From: Nocardioides baekrokdamisoli | GTDB lineage: Bacteria; Actinomycetota; Actinomycetes; Propionibacteriales; Nocardioidaceae | Direction: 5' to 3' | DNA: 64,000 nucleotides | Assembly: GCF_003945325.1 (NCBI RefSeq) | Contig: NZ_AP019307.1 | Coordinates: 2,901,303-2,965,302 of the forward strand | Program-made: the position numbers and the translations under genes | Notes under the pieces: model-generated | Databases searched by the model: none | The model's input: only the letters and a program-made list of their open reading frames with translations | What the model was told of the DNA's origin: nothing | In this document: positions 35,649 through 44,103 of the stretch, piece by piece | Layout of the letters: every line of letters begins with the position of its first letter | How positions within the stretch are numbered: position 1 is the first letter of the stretch

Positions 35649-36106
35649 GCACCCCGAACCCGGCGTATCTGGACGCGGTCAGAGACCTGGTCAGACACGG
35701 CAGCTACCCGCACCTGCTGGGTATGGAGCTCACCGAACTCGAGCCCGACCGCTGCGTCGTGGGTCTGGAGGTGGCCGAACGCCACCTGCAGCCGTACGGC
35801 ATCGTCCATGGGGGAGTCCTCGCATCGCTGCTCGACACCGCCACCTTCTGGGCCGCGTTCGTACGCCTGCCGCACGACACCGGACTGGTCAACGTCGACC
35901 TCAAGCTCAACTACCTGGAAGCCGTCCCGCCGAACGCCGGTCGCCTGCTCACCGAGGGTCGCTGCATCCGTCCGGGCCGGACGCTGAGCTACACCGAGGC
36001 GTACGTCCGTGACGCGGCGGGACGACTCATCGCGCACGCGACCTCCACGGTGATGGCGCTGCCCGGCAAAGGGTTGCCGATCGACCTGCCGAAGTTCCTG
36101 GACTGA
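35645..36106 (+). CDS. PaaI-type hotdog acyl-CoA thioesterase
   Basis: 153 residues. Complete hotdog motif: YGIVHGGVLASLLDTATFW (His55, Asp63), NVDLKLNYLEAVPPN and RTLSYTEAYVRD. It should hydrolyse an acyl-CoA or aryl-CoA. The gene arose from tandem duplication with the previous one and is coupled to it (ATGA overlap). The two share their tails, GKGLPIDLPKFL and GKGLAIDLPKYL, so a common partner or oligomer contact is likely. Confidence 0.9.
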   Translation: MSTPNPAYLDAVRDLVRHGSYPHLLGMELTELEPDRCVVGLEVAERHLQPYGIVHGGVLASLLDTATFWAAFVRLPHDTGLVNVDLKLNYLEAVPPNAGRLLTEGRCIRPGRTLSYTEAYVRDAAGRLIAHATSTVMALPGKGLPIDLPKFLD

Positions 36107-36115
36107 ACCACGAAC

Positions 36116-36153
36116 GACGAGGGGCTGCCCGGCGAACCGGACAGCCCCTCGTC
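36116..36153. terminator. Bidirectional hairpin between convergent genes
   Basis: 17-bp arms (36116-36132 and 36137-36153) with one mismatch and the tetraloop CGAA, ten bases after the thioesterase stop and 16 bases from the stop of the convergent lipoprotein gene. Strong stem, no U-tract. Confidence 0.85.
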
Positions 36154-36168
36154 AGGGTGGTCAGAGCG

Positions 36169-36717
36169 TCACTTCATCGCGGCGCAGGCCGCCGCCTTGG
36201 TCTGGATGTCCTTCATGGTGGCCACGGCATCCGCCGAGCTGCTGCCCTCCATCTGGGCGACCAGGATGGTGCGGAAGGTGTCCTCCGTGAACAACGCGGT
36301 CAGGCAGGCCTTCGCAGCGGGCGGGGCTGAGGCCTCGCGTCCGGCCATCGTTGTCTGGAACTGAGCCATCAGTTCGGGCCCCGCGCAACTGAAGAGGCTG
36401 TCGACGAGCGAGGTGGCGTCGGCCTTGCTGGCCTTGGCGCTGTCCAACTTGGCCTTGGTTGCGTTGCCCTGGGCGTCGATGAGGCCGTAGCCGATCAGAG
36501 CCTTGGTGCCGATCTTGTCCACGACGTTGTTGGCAACACAACTGGCCTTGGTCGCGTCCTTGAACGGGTCGCTCGCGGTCGTTGCGTTCGCGGTGAGTTC
36601 CTTCGCGATGGATGTCTTGGCCTGGGTTGCGACCGGGTCGGCGGAGGAGCCGCCGCATGCCGTGAGCGAGATGGTGGCGACGGATGCCAACGCGGCGCCG
36701 GCGAGAAGCTTCTTCAT
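36169..36717 (-). CDS. Small exported lipoprotein, unknown function
   Basis: 182 residues from ATG 36717. A lipobox LTACGGSS puts the lipidated Cys at about residue 21. The mature part is helical and Ala/Lys/Asp-rich, with paired segments (TKASCVANNVVDKIG, LFSCAGPELMAQFQTT, CLTALFTEDTFRTILVAQM) and four Cys that could form two disulfides. It resembles DUF732/unnamed actinobacterial lipoproteins, but I cannot assign a family. It is divergent from the phospholipase gene. Confidence 0.8.
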   Translation of the reverse strand: MKKLLAGAALASVATISLTACGGSSADPVATQAKTSIAKELTANATTASDPFKDATKASCVANNVVDKIGTKALIGYGLIDAQGNATKAKLDSAKASKADATSLVDSLFSCAGPELMAQFQTTMAGREASAPPAAKACLTALFTEDTFRTILVAQMEGSSSADAVATMKDIQTKAAACAAMK

Positions 36718-36922
36718 CGGGAATCCTCGTCCCTCGGACCGGCCCGGATGGCGGCGGTCTTGTGCGTGCAGTCTCGCAGAAGGTGCGCTGCTTCTGTGAC
36801 GCCTCTGCATGTTCACCGCCGGTTCAGGAGAGCACCGGCGCGATGACACCCCGTGCCCCGAGGTTGGCCGGGTACGCCGAGAACCCGGCGTGCGCTGACC
36901 CGCAACGGAAGGCTCAATTCTC

Positions 36923-38863
36923 ATGCTCGTACGTCCATCGCGCCGGATGCAAGGCATCCTCGCGGGCGTCGGCGTGGCTGCCATCGCAGGCACCGCGTTC
37001 TCCTCGACCGCCAGCCCGGCAGCCGCCGCCACCCCGGCGACCACCACCCCGATCAAGCACGTCGTCGTGATCTTCCAGGAGAACGTCTCCTTCGATCACT
37101 ACTTCGCCACCTACCCGACGGCCGCCAACACCGACGGGACGAAGTACCGACACATGGGTCCGGTCCCGAACGTGAACACGCTCAAGAGCGCGGGCCTCCT
37201 GACGAACAACCCGAACAGCGTGCAGCCGATGCGCCTGGGTGGCACGGCGCAGCAGATCACCTGCGACCAGGACCACGACTACCGCCCCGAGCAGATGGCG
37301 TACAACAGCGGTCTGATGGACAAGTTCGTCCAGAACACCTCGACGGACACCTGCGCGGCACCGACGTACGGGACGACTGGTCTCGGGATGGCGTACTACG
37401 ACGGCAACTCGGTCACCGCTGAGTGGAACTACGCGAACCGCTTTGCGATGTCCGACAACTCGTTCTCCGACGTCTTCGGCCCCTCCGCGCCCGGTGCGAT
37501 CAGCCTGATCTCCGGCAACACCCACGGCTTCCAGTCGTACACGACGGCGAACGGGGTGCCGCAGGCTGCTCCTACCACCGGCAACGACGTGGTCAGCCCG
37601 GACGTGAACGGCGTCGGCACGATCGTCAACGACCCGCAGCCTGCGTTCGATGACTGCTCGACCCGCAACGTGGCCGGCACCGCGGACCCGACGCAGAAGA
37701 ACGTCGGCGACCTGCTCAACGCCAAGGGCCTCACCTGGGGCTGGTTCCAGGGTGGATTCGCGCCGAACACCGCGTACGCGGGCCCGGGCACGAAGGCGAC
37801 GTGCACCTCCAACCACAACGTCGGCGATGCGCTCGGCGGCACGGGCGAGCCGGTCAGTGGCCAGCCCGCGACGTCGACCCAGTGGGGTACGAAGGGTGAC
37901 TACATCGCCCACCACGAGCCGTTCCAGTACTACGCCTCGACGGCCAACCCGCACCACCTGCCGCCGACCTCGGTCGCGATGATCGGCCACACCGACCAGG
38001 CCAACCACCAGTACGACCTGACGGCGTTCGACCAGGCTCTGGCTGCTGGCAGCCTCCCGGCCGTGTCGTACCTGAAGGCTGCGGGCTACCAGGACGGCCA
38101 CGCCGCGTACTCCGACCCGATCGACGAGCAGCACTTCCTCGTCCACGAGATCAACGCGATCGAGTCCTCGCCCTACTGGAAGAACACCGCGATCGTGCTC
38201 GCGTACGACGACTCCGACGGTTGGTACGACCACGTCAATGCGGGCGTCCTCAACTCCAGCAACGACACCACGCTGAGCTATCAGCCGAACCAGGGTGACG
38301 GCCCGCTCTGCATCGCCGCCCACACCGCCGGTGTGCCAATGCTCGGTGGTTTCAGCGATCGTTGTGGCCCGGGCATGCGCCAGCCGCTGATCGTCATCTC
38401 GCCGTACGCGAAGGTCAACCACGTCGACCACACGTTGACGACCCAGTCCTCGATCCTGCAGTTCATCGAGAACAACTGGTCGCTGGGCCGCATCGGCGGC
38501 GGCAGCTTCGATGCCACCGCAGGTTCGTTGAACGGGATGTTCAACTTCGCCCGTCCGGTGATGCAGCGCCTGCTGATGGCACCGAACGGCAGCATCCAGA
38601 CGCAGGTCACGGTGTCACAGGCCGGTCTGCCGACCTTCCACATCGGCCACTCCGGGTCGGTGACCAGGACGGTCCCCGGCGCGCTGCAGATGCAGGTGTC
38701 CGGGGGTTCGCTCCCGGCGGGTCTGAAGTTCACGCAGGTCAGCCCGAGCACCTTCACGATCTCCGGCAAGGCGACCGGTGCGTTCCACCGCTGGTTCCGG
38801 GTCATCTTCCGGGGTCCGGGCTGGGCGCAGTTGGCGTACTACACGATCTCGTCAGCCCGCTGA
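36923..38863 (+). CDS. Secreted phospholipase C-like phosphoesterase
   Basis: 646 residues with a signal peptide (about 1-36). Phosphoesterase family (acid phosphatase AcpA/bacterial phospholipase C): IKHVVVIFQENVSFDHYFATYP with the metal-ligand Glu-Asn, AMSDNSFSDVFGPSAPG, IVLAYDDSDGWYDHV (metal-binding Asp and His) and PMLGGFSDRCGPGMRQPLIVISPYAK. A roughly 100-residue Ig-like domain with phospholipase C C-terminal-type strands follows from about 550. Predicted to hydrolyse phospholipids or phosphomonoesters outside the cell. Many His and Asn in the insert at 230-340 are typical. It stands alone, with its own terminator. Confidence 0.93.
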   Translation: MLVRPSRRMQGILAGVGVAAIAGTAFSSTASPAAAATPATTTPIKHVVVIFQENVSFDHYFATYPTAANTDGTKYRHMGPVPNVNTLKSAGLLTNNPNSVQPMRLGGTAQQITCDQDHDYRPEQMAYNSGLMDKFVQNTSTDTCAAPTYGTTGLGMAYYDGNSVTAEWNYANRFAMSDNSFSDVFGPSAPGAISLISGNTHGFQSYTTANGVPQAAPTTGNDVVSPDVNGVGTIVNDPQPAFDDCSTRNVAGTADPTQKNVGDLLNAKGLTWGWFQGGFAPNTAYAGPGTKATCTSNHNVGDALGGTGEPVSGQPATSTQWGTKGDYIAHHEPFQYYASTANPHHLPPTSVAMIGHTDQANHQYDLTAFDQALAAGSLPAVSYLKAAGYQDGHAAYSDPIDEQHFLVHEINAIESSPYWKNTAIVLAYDDSDGWYDHVNAGVLNSSNDTTLSYQPNQGDGPLCIAAHTAGVPMLGGFSDRCGPGMRQPLIVISPYAKVNHVDHTLTTQSSILQFIENNWSLGRIGGGSFDATAGSLNGMFNFARPVMQRLLMAPNGSIQTQVTVSQAGLPTFHIGHSGSVTRTVPGALQMQVSGGSLPAGLKFTQVSPSTFTISGKATGAFHRWFRVIFRGPGWAQLAYYTISSAR

Positions 38864-38878
38864 CCTGATTCGTTCACG

Positions 38879-38908
38879 AAGGGGCTCGGTCTTCGGACCG
38901 GGCCCCTT
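38879..38908 (+). terminator. Hairpin terminator of the phosphoesterase gene
   Basis: 13-bp stem AAGGGGCTCGGTC with its complement at 38896-38908 (one G-U pair) and the stable loop TTCG, 15 bases after the stop codon. Confidence 0.88.
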
Positions 38909-38914
38909 CCGCAT

Positions 38915-38939
38915 CGCCGAGACGACCGGAGTGAGGCCG
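38915..38939. repeat. 25-bp dispersed repeat copy
   Basis: Identical to 25262-25286 over 25 bases, beginning CGCCGAGACGACCGGAG. Both copies lie next to the 3' end of a minus-strand gene facing a plus-strand gene. Confidence 0.8.
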
Positions 38940-38951
38940 GGCGTCTGGCAG

Positions 38952-39917
38952 CTACCGCCCGAGGGTCAGCACCGTCTTCGCGACGGTACGCCGCTCCTCC
39001 AGATCGATCAGCGCCTGACTGATCGATTCCAACGGGAGTACGTCTCCGATCGGCGGGTCGATCACGCCGGCCTCCATCATCGGCAGGAGCTCGTCCCACT
39101 GAGCCCTCATGTAGCCGGGGCGGACGAACGTGTAGCCGCCCCAGTTCACCCCGCGCGCGTCGATGTTGCTGAGCAACAGTCGGTTGATCTTGAGCTCGGG
39201 GATCTCGCCACCGACGAAGCCGACGACCAGCAGTCGACCGAATGGCGCCAACGCCCGCAGCGAGTCGGTGAAGAGATCACCACCGACCACGTCCATCACG
39301 ACGTCCACGCCGAGACTCCGCGCCCGGTCGCGGAATTCCTCGACCCGGATGACCTCGTCGGTACCGGCACGCGCGGCGACCTCGGCTTTCTCGTCGGTGG
39401 AGACGACGGCGATCGAGCGGGCTCCGTACCCCTTGGCGACCTGGATGGTCGCAGTGCCCACTCCGCCTGCCGCGCCGTGGATCAGGACAGTCTCGCCCGG
39501 CTGGATCCCAGCGCGGGTCTTCAGAGCGAACTGGGCGGTGAGGTAGTTCATCGGCATGGCCGCCGCCTTCTCGAAGGACAGCGAGTCCGGCAACGGGAAG
39601 AGCATGGCCGCTGACGACCCGGCCACCTCGGCGGCGCCACCGAGGCCGACGCCGGCGACGCGGTCGCCGGGCTTGAAACCGGAGTCTGCAGGTGCCGACC
39701 GGATCACGCCGGCGTAGTCGGTGCCGAGGGTGAACGGCGGCTCCGGCTTCATCTGGTACTCGCCCTTGGAGAGCAACAGGTCCGGGAAGGCGACGCCGAC
39801 GGCATGAACGTCGACAACGCATTGCTCACCGAACACTGTCGCGGCCGACGGCTCCTCGACCTCCCGGATCTCGATCGCAGCCGGCCCGTCGAGGGTGATC
39901 ACCTGTGCAGCGCGCAT
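38952..39917 (-). CDS. NADPH:quinone oxidoreductase family protein
   Basis: 321 residues, medium-chain dehydrogenase/reductase fold without zinc ligands. Signatures: PFTLGTDYAGVI, KPGDRVAGVG, MNYLTAQFAL, and the nucleotide loop VLIHGAAGGVGTATIQVAKGYGA followed by VVMDVVGGDLFTDSLRALAPFGRLLVVGF. It probably reduces a quinone or enal by hydride transfer from NADPH. A palindrome at 39929-39942 lies 12 bp upstream of the start. The next minus-strand gene upstream, a dioxygenase, ends 43 bp away. Confidence 0.9.
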   Translation of the reverse strand: MRAAQVITLDGPAAIEIREVEEPSAATVFGEQCVVDVHAVGVAFPDLLLSKGEYQMKPEPPFTLGTDYAGVIRSAPADSGFKPGDRVAGVGLGGAAEVAGSSAAMLFPLPDSLSFEKAAAMPMNYLTAQFALKTRAGIQPGETVLIHGAAGGVGTATIQVAKGYGARSIAVVSTDEKAEVAARAGTDEVIRVEEFRDRARSLGVDVVMDVVGGDLFTDSLRALAPFGRLLVVGFVGGEIPELKINRLLLSNIDARGVNWGGYTFVRPGYMRAQWDELLPMMEAGVIDPPIGDVLPLESISQALIDLEERRTVAKTVLTLGR

Positions 39918-39928
39918 GTCGCGAGACT

Positions 39929-39942
39929 AGTGCGTACGCACT
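39929..39942. promoter_or_regulatory. 14-bp palindrome before the quinone oxidoreductase gene
   Basis: AGTGCGTACGCACT is a perfect 14-bp palindrome at the promoter position of 38952-39917. It contains the common hexamer CGTACG, so part of its symmetry may be background; flanking bases do not extend the symmetry. Candidate TetR- or MarR-type site. Confidence 0.4.
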
Positions 39943-39959
39943 GCAGCTAGGCGAGGCGC

Positions 39960-40841
39960 TCAGGCGACCTGGATGGACCGCTTCGACAGCCCGATCGCGA
40001 ACCCGTCGATCGCGGTTGCCGGAGCCGCGGTGGGATCCTCCGCCGCCCCGAGCGTGATGAACAACGGCGTGAAGTGCTCGACCGTGGGGTGGGCGTACGG
40101 CAGGCCCGGCGCGAGCCGTCGGTAGTCCGACAACTCGTCCACGGCCCCGCGAGCCATGGTCTCGGCAGCCCAGAGATCGAAGTCGCGCGACCAGCCCGGG
40201 ATCGCGGTCGGATCGTGCCAGTCGATGTACGGCAGGCCGTGGGTCATGTAGCCGGAGCCGATCACCAGGACGCCCTCGTCACGCAGCGTCCGCAGCCGCC
40301 GACCGAGGTTGAGCAACCGCTCCGGGTCATGCGTCGGCATCGAGAGTTGCAGGACCGGGATGTCCGCCTCGGGGTACATGATTTTCAGTGGCACCCAAGC
40401 ACCGTGGTCCAGTCCACGGGTGCGGTGTTGGTGCAGTGGTTCGGTGTCCGGCATCAGCGCGCTCACGGTGGCGGCCAACTCCGAGGCGACCGGGGTGTCG
40501 TACCGCATCGTGTAGTACACCGGCGCGAAACCGCCGAAATCGTAGACCAGTTCGGACGGCGCCGACGCTGAGATCGCGGCCGGGGCATGCTCCCAGTGGG
40601 CCGAGACGATGAGGATGGCCTTCGGCTTGGGCAGCGACCGCGCCCAGGTGTGCAACTGCATCATCCAGTCGCTCATCTCGAAGAGCATCGGAGCGCCGTG
40701 TCCGAGGTAGAGCGCCGGCAGCGGGCCGTACGCGGGCGTCCACTCCGGCTGCGGCGCCAATGAGGAGACCGTACGCAGATGCGCCGCGAACGGATGTGTC
40801 GTCGGGATCGTCGCGTCAGCTGCCGCAGTGGAAGTGCTCAT
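39960..40841 (-). CDS. Class III extradiol (DODA/YgiD-type) dioxygenase
   Basis: 293 residues. LigB-like fold with PALYLGHGAPMLF, ILIVSAHWEHAP (metal-ligand His), HHQ-type region TEPLHQHRTRGLDHGAWVPL, and IGSGYMTHGLPYI. This is the 4,5-DOPA-extradiol dioxygenase family, Zn- or Fe-dependent, opening catechol rings. The natural substrate in bacteria is usually unknown. It overlaps the VOC gene by four bases, and the nearby quinone reductase suggests shared handling of catechols or quinones. Confidence 0.9.
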   Translation of the reverse strand: MSTSTAAADATIPTTHPFAAHLRTVSSLAPQPEWTPAYGPLPALYLGHGAPMLFEMSDWMMQLHTWARSLPKPKAILIVSAHWEHAPAAISASAPSELVYDFGGFAPVYYTMRYDTPVASELAATVSALMPDTEPLHQHRTRGLDHGAWVPLKIMYPEADIPVLQLSMPTHDPERLLNLGRRLRTLRDEGVLVIGSGYMTHGLPYIDWHDPTAIPGWSRDFDLWAAETMARGAVDELSDYRRLAPGLPYAHPTVEHFTPLFITLGAAEDPTAAPATAIDGFAIGLSKRSIQVA

Positions 40842-41221
40842 GAAGTTGAAACGGCAACCACCCAGATGTTGTTCCCGTCGCGGTCGCTGGCGGAGAACAT
40901 CAACGGCACCGCGCCCTCCCCGCCCATGATCTCGCCGACGGTGACGCCAGCTGCGGCAAGGGCCTCCCGCTCGGCGCGTACGTCGGTCGACTCGACGCCG
41001 ATGGCACCGCCGCCTGGCACGCCGCCCTGGAACTCGTTGAGGGCGAGGACGGCGTGCGAACCGCGCGGGGCGACCTCGACCCAGCGGCCCTGCTCGTCGC
41101 CCTCGCCGAAGGTGACGTCGGTACGCACCTCCCAGCCGAGGGTGTCGCGGTAGAACGTGATGGCCTCGTCCTGCGAGGACACCGTGAACATGGCAGTGGC
41201 AATGGACTGGACTGTGGTCAT
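40838..41221 (-). CDS. VOC-family (glyoxalase/bleomycin-resistance fold) protein
   Basis: 127 residues from ATG 41221. Paired beta-alpha-beta motifs with ATAMFTVSSQDEAITFYRDTLGWEVRTD and APRGSHAVLALNEF, ending SASDRDGNNIWVVAV. The VOC fold covers glyoxalases, dioxygenases and binding proteins; metal ligands cannot be assigned firmly. Coupled to the DODA-type gene (ATGA overlap) and divergent from the FabG-MaoC pair. Confidence 0.85.
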   Translation of the reverse strand: MTTVQSIATAMFTVSSQDEAITFYRDTLGWEVRTDVTFGEGDEQGRWVEVAPRGSHAVLALNEFQGGVPGGGAIGVESTDVRAEREALAAAGVTVGEIMGGEGAVPLMFSASDRDGNNIWVVAVSTS

Positions 41222-41322
41222 GGACCGAGCCAATCAGGCACCACCGACAGGTTCAAGGGCACTGGCATGAAACCCTCGCCTCAGGCAGGGTTGTCCCGGA
41301 CCCTGATGTGAGGAGAGCAGCC

Positions 41323-42075
41323 ATGACCGTACGTACCGCCATCGTCACCGGAGCCGCGCGCGGTATCGGTGCTGCAATCTCCGAGCGCCTCGCCGCCGAC
41401 GGCATGCAGGTCGCGGTGCTCGATCTCAACGAGCGCGACTGTGACGCGGTCGTCGAGCGGATCACCGCTGCGGGCGGCAAGGCTCTGGCTGTCGGCGCGG
41501 ACGTGTCCGACCCGATCGCGGTCGAGCTCGCCGTAGAGCGCGTGACGAAGGAGCTCGGCGAGCCGACCGTCCTGGTCAACAACGCCGGCATCATCCGCGA
41601 CAACCTGATCTTCAAGATGACCGTCGAGGACTGGGACGCTGTCATGAGCGTCCACCTTCGTGGCGCGTTCAACACGACCAAGGCCGTCCAGGGCTACATG
41701 ACCAAGGCCAACTTCGGCCGCATCATCAACATGTCTTCGATCTCCGCACTCGGCAACCGTGGCCAGGCCAACTACTCCGCCGCCAAGGCCGGTTTGCAGG
41801 GCATGACCAAGGCTCTCGCGATCGAGCTCGGCAAGTTCGGCGTGACCGCCAATGTGGTCGGCCCGGGCTTCATCGAGACCGAGATGACCAAGGCCACCGC
41901 CGACCGGATGGGCGTGGACTACGAGGACTTCAAGAACGCGGTCGCCTCGCAGACGCCGGTCCCGCGGGTCGGGCAGCCCGCCGACATCGCGCACGCGGTC
42001 TCGTTCTTCGCCAGCGAAGGGGCCGGCTACATCAGCGGCCAGGTCATGTACGTCGCTGGCGGCCCGAAGGCCTGA
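41323..42075 (+). CDS. SDR-family 3-oxoacyl reductase (FabG/PhaB-like)
   Basis: 250 residues; ATG 41323 follows AGGAGAG. NADPH loop TGAARGIGAAI (about 10-20), VLVNNAGIIRD, catalytic Ser in NMSSISALG and Tyr-Lys in ANYSAAKAG, then GPGFIETEMT. It reduces 3-oxoacyl-ACP or -CoA. It overlaps by one base (TGATG) with a MaoC hydratase gene, a pairing used in (R)-3-hydroxyacyl metabolism such as a fatty-acid or polyhydroxyalkanoate step. An imperfect stem-loop AACCCT...AGGGTT lies at 41271-41292, upstream. Confidence 0.92.
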   Translation: MTVRTAIVTGAARGIGAAISERLAADGMQVAVLDLNERDCDAVVERITAAGGKALAVGADVSDPIAVELAVERVTKELGEPTVLVNNAGIIRDNLIFKMTVEDWDAVMSVHLRGAFNTTKAVQGYMTKANFGRIINMSSISALGNRGQANYSAAKAGLQGMTKALAIELGKFGVTANVVGPGFIETEMTKATADRMGVDYEDFKNAVASQTPVPRVGQPADIAHAVSFFASEGAGYISGQVMYVAGGPKA

Positions 42076-42533
42076 TGGCGGTGCGCGTCTTCTCCGGTGT
42101 CGAGGAACTGCAGGCGTCGGTCGGGGAGCACCTCGGCTTCTCGGAGTGGCTCACGATCACCCAGGACCGGATCGACGCGTTCGCCGATGCGACGGGTGAT
42201 CACCAATGGATCCATGTCGACCCGGAGAGAGCCGCGGACGGTCCGTTCGGGACGACGATTGCGCACGGGTTCCTGACACTGTCGTTGATGCCGGTCTTCG
42301 GCCAGCAGGTCTACCGGATCGACGGCGTGAAGGCGGCGCTGAACTACGGCTCCGACAAGGTGCGTTTCATCGCACCGGTGCCGGTCGGCTCGCGCCTGCG
42401 TGGGGGAGTGCTGCTCAAGGCCGTCACCCCGACGGCGCTGGGCTTCCAGATGGCCACGACCATCACGATCGAGCTCGAAGGGTCCGACAAGCCGGCCTGT
42501 GTGATCGAGATGCTGGTCGTACTCGTCCCGTAA
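42075..42533 (+). CDS. MaoC-family (R)-enoyl-CoA hydratase
   Basis: 152 residues. Hotdog hydratase with the active-site pair FADATGDHQWIHVDPERA (Asp and His) and TIAHGFLTLSLMPVFG. It hydrates trans-2-enoyl-CoA to (R)-3-hydroxyacyl-CoA or the reverse. The gene overlaps the reductase upstream, so the two catalyse consecutive steps. MVVLVP-type tail and length are normal for NodN/MaoC-like members. Confidence 0.92.
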   Translation: MAVRVFSGVEELQASVGEHLGFSEWLTITQDRIDAFADATGDHQWIHVDPERAADGPFGTTIAHGFLTLSLMPVFGQQVYRIDGVKAALNYGSDKVRFIAPVPVGSRLRGGVLLKAVTPTALGFQMATTITIELEGSDKPACVIEMLVVLVP

Positions 42534-42574
42534 CGCACCTTTCGAGGCTGCCAACGGCGCGGCATGCTGGAGAC

Positions 42575-43405
42575 GTGACACGGGCACTCGTTCTCTCCGG
42601 CGGAGGCAATCTCGGGGCCGCTCAGGCGGGCATGCTGGTCGCGCTCGAAGACGCCGGGATCCGGCCGGATCTAATCGTTGGCACCTCGGTGGGCGCGTTC
42701 AACGGTGCCTGGATCGCCGGTGGTCGCTCGGCTGGTGAGTTGGCGCAACTGTGGCGGACGTTGAGGCGCAGGGACGTCTACCCGATCGATCTCATCGGTG
42801 GGTTCCTGGGTTTTGTCGGGCTACGTGACCATCTCGTCAGCGACGGTCCGTTGCGTCGGCTCCTGACGCAGTACGTGACGTTCGAGCGGATGGAGGACGC
42901 CCCGATCCCGTTCCACGTCGTCGCAACAGACGTCCTCACCGGACATGACCTGCTGCTCAACCGCGGGTCCGCCGTTGATGCGGTCCTCGCGAGCGCGGCG
43001 ATCCCGGGAATCTTCCCGCCGGTGACCGTCGACGGCGTCGAACTCATGGACGGTGGCATTGCCAACAACACCCCGATCTCCCAGGCAGTCGCGCTGGGCG
43101 CCGACGAGTTGTGGGTGCTGTCGACCGGCCACGCATGTGGCCTGACCGCGCCGCCGAAGACCGCGCTGGCGATGATGTTGCACGCCTTCAGCGTCGCGAT
43201 CGAGGAGCGTCTGAACCTGGACATCGCCGAGTACGCCGAGACCGTTGACCTCAAGGTTGCGCCGCCGCTTTGTCCGGTCAACGTCCTGCCGACCGACTTC
43301 AGCCAGTCCGGCCACTTGATCGACGATGCCCGACGGCAGACCGAGGCCTGGTTGCAACAGCAGCACCTCGCGCTCGCCTCCGACCGAGGGCATCGGCACC
43401 AGTGA
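42575..43405 (+). CDS. Patatin-like phospholipase
   Basis: 276 residues from GTG 42575; the frame extends upstream through the MaoC gene but that part is a shadow. Patatin triad elements: oxyanion loop VLSGGGNLGAAQAG, nucleophile Ser in GTSVGAFN (GxSxG), and catalytic Asp in ELMDGGIANNTPI. Serine-aspartate dyad lipases of this type hydrolyse acyl esters of phospholipids or neutral lipids in the cytoplasm or at the membrane. It follows FabG-MaoC by 41 bp and probably feeds the same lipid pathway. Confidence 0.92.
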   Translation: MTRALVLSGGGNLGAAQAGMLVALEDAGIRPDLIVGTSVGAFNGAWIAGGRSAGELAQLWRTLRRRDVYPIDLIGGFLGFVGLRDHLVSDGPLRRLLTQYVTFERMEDAPIPFHVVATDVLTGHDLLLNRGSAVDAVLASAAIPGIFPPVTVDGVELMDGGIANNTPISQAVALGADELWVLSTGHACGLTAPPKTALAMMLHAFSVAIEERLNLDIAEYAETVDLKVAPPLCPVNVLPTDFSQSGHLIDDARRQTEAWLQQQHLALASDRGHRHQ

Positions 43406-43481
43406 CTCAGTGTGCTGGCGCCGGGGGCGTCGGATGCGGGATCCTTGACGGCATCGGGGGCTCGGATCCAGGAGCGTACGC

Positions 43482-44096
43482 ATGACAACGATGATTCGCC
43501 GGACAACTGTCGGAGTCGCAGCTGTGGGAGCCGCCCTCGCGCTCGGCGCCTGCGGTTCGAGCACCCCATCGAGTTCGAGTACGCCGGCGGTGCCGAGCAC
43601 GTCCGCCGGATCGCCCACCACGAGCGCCAGTCCGTCGATGATCCCGACACCGACACCGACTACTCCGTCCGTCCCGCTCTGCACGAGCAACATCCGGGTC
43701 ATCAACGGTGAGTCCCAAGGAGCGGCGGGACACCTCGCCTTCGTCCTCATCTTCAACAACGTCGGTCACACTGCCTGCCGGATCGTCGGTTATCCGAGAG
43801 TCGACCTCGTGACAGCCGCAGGCGCCACCGTCGCTCACGCCCAGCACACCCTGTCCGGCATGGCCGGCGGGGCCACCGGCATCGCCACGATCACTCTGGC
43901 AGCGGGTGCCTCGGCTTCCGCGCTGGTCGAGGCCAGCGACGTACCGCAGGGATCGATCACCAACTGCGGGTCGTACAGCCTCATGGTGACGCCGCCGAAC
44001 CAGACGGTCGCGGTGGGCGCGGGCACGGCGATGATGCCGAGGTGCGAGATCCAGGTCCATCCGGTGGTCGCCGGCACCGGCGGCGGGATGCACTGA
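43482..44096 (+). CDS. DUF4232 lipoprotein
   Basis: 204 residues. Lipobox LGACGSS at about 21-27, a Ser/Thr/Pro-rich spacer (about 28-64), and a beta-sandwich with CTSNIRVINGESQGAAGHLAFVLIFNNVG, CRIVGYPRVDLV and a late CEIQVHPV. The pattern is DUF4232, a domain common in actinobacterial surface lipoproteins, of unknown function. It is the first of two genes separated by 7 bp. Confidence 0.88.
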   Translation: MTTMIRRTTVGVAAVGAALALGACGSSTPSSSSTPAVPSTSAGSPTTSASPSMIPTPTPTTPSVPLCTSNIRVINGESQGAAGHLAFVLIFNNVGHTACRIVGYPRVDLVTAAGATVAHAQHTLSGMAGGATGIATITLAAGASASALVEASDVPQGSITNCGSYSLMVTPPNQTVAVGAGTAMMPRCEIQVHPVVAGTGGGMH

Positions 44097-44103
44097 TCGC
44101 GTC

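Noticed and set aside
36914..38431. 505-residue open frame on the minus strand across the phosphoesterase gene
   Set aside because: Composition is Arg/Val/Asp-rich with no domain, and the plus-strand gene has a signal peptide and catalytic motifs; it is an antisense shadow.
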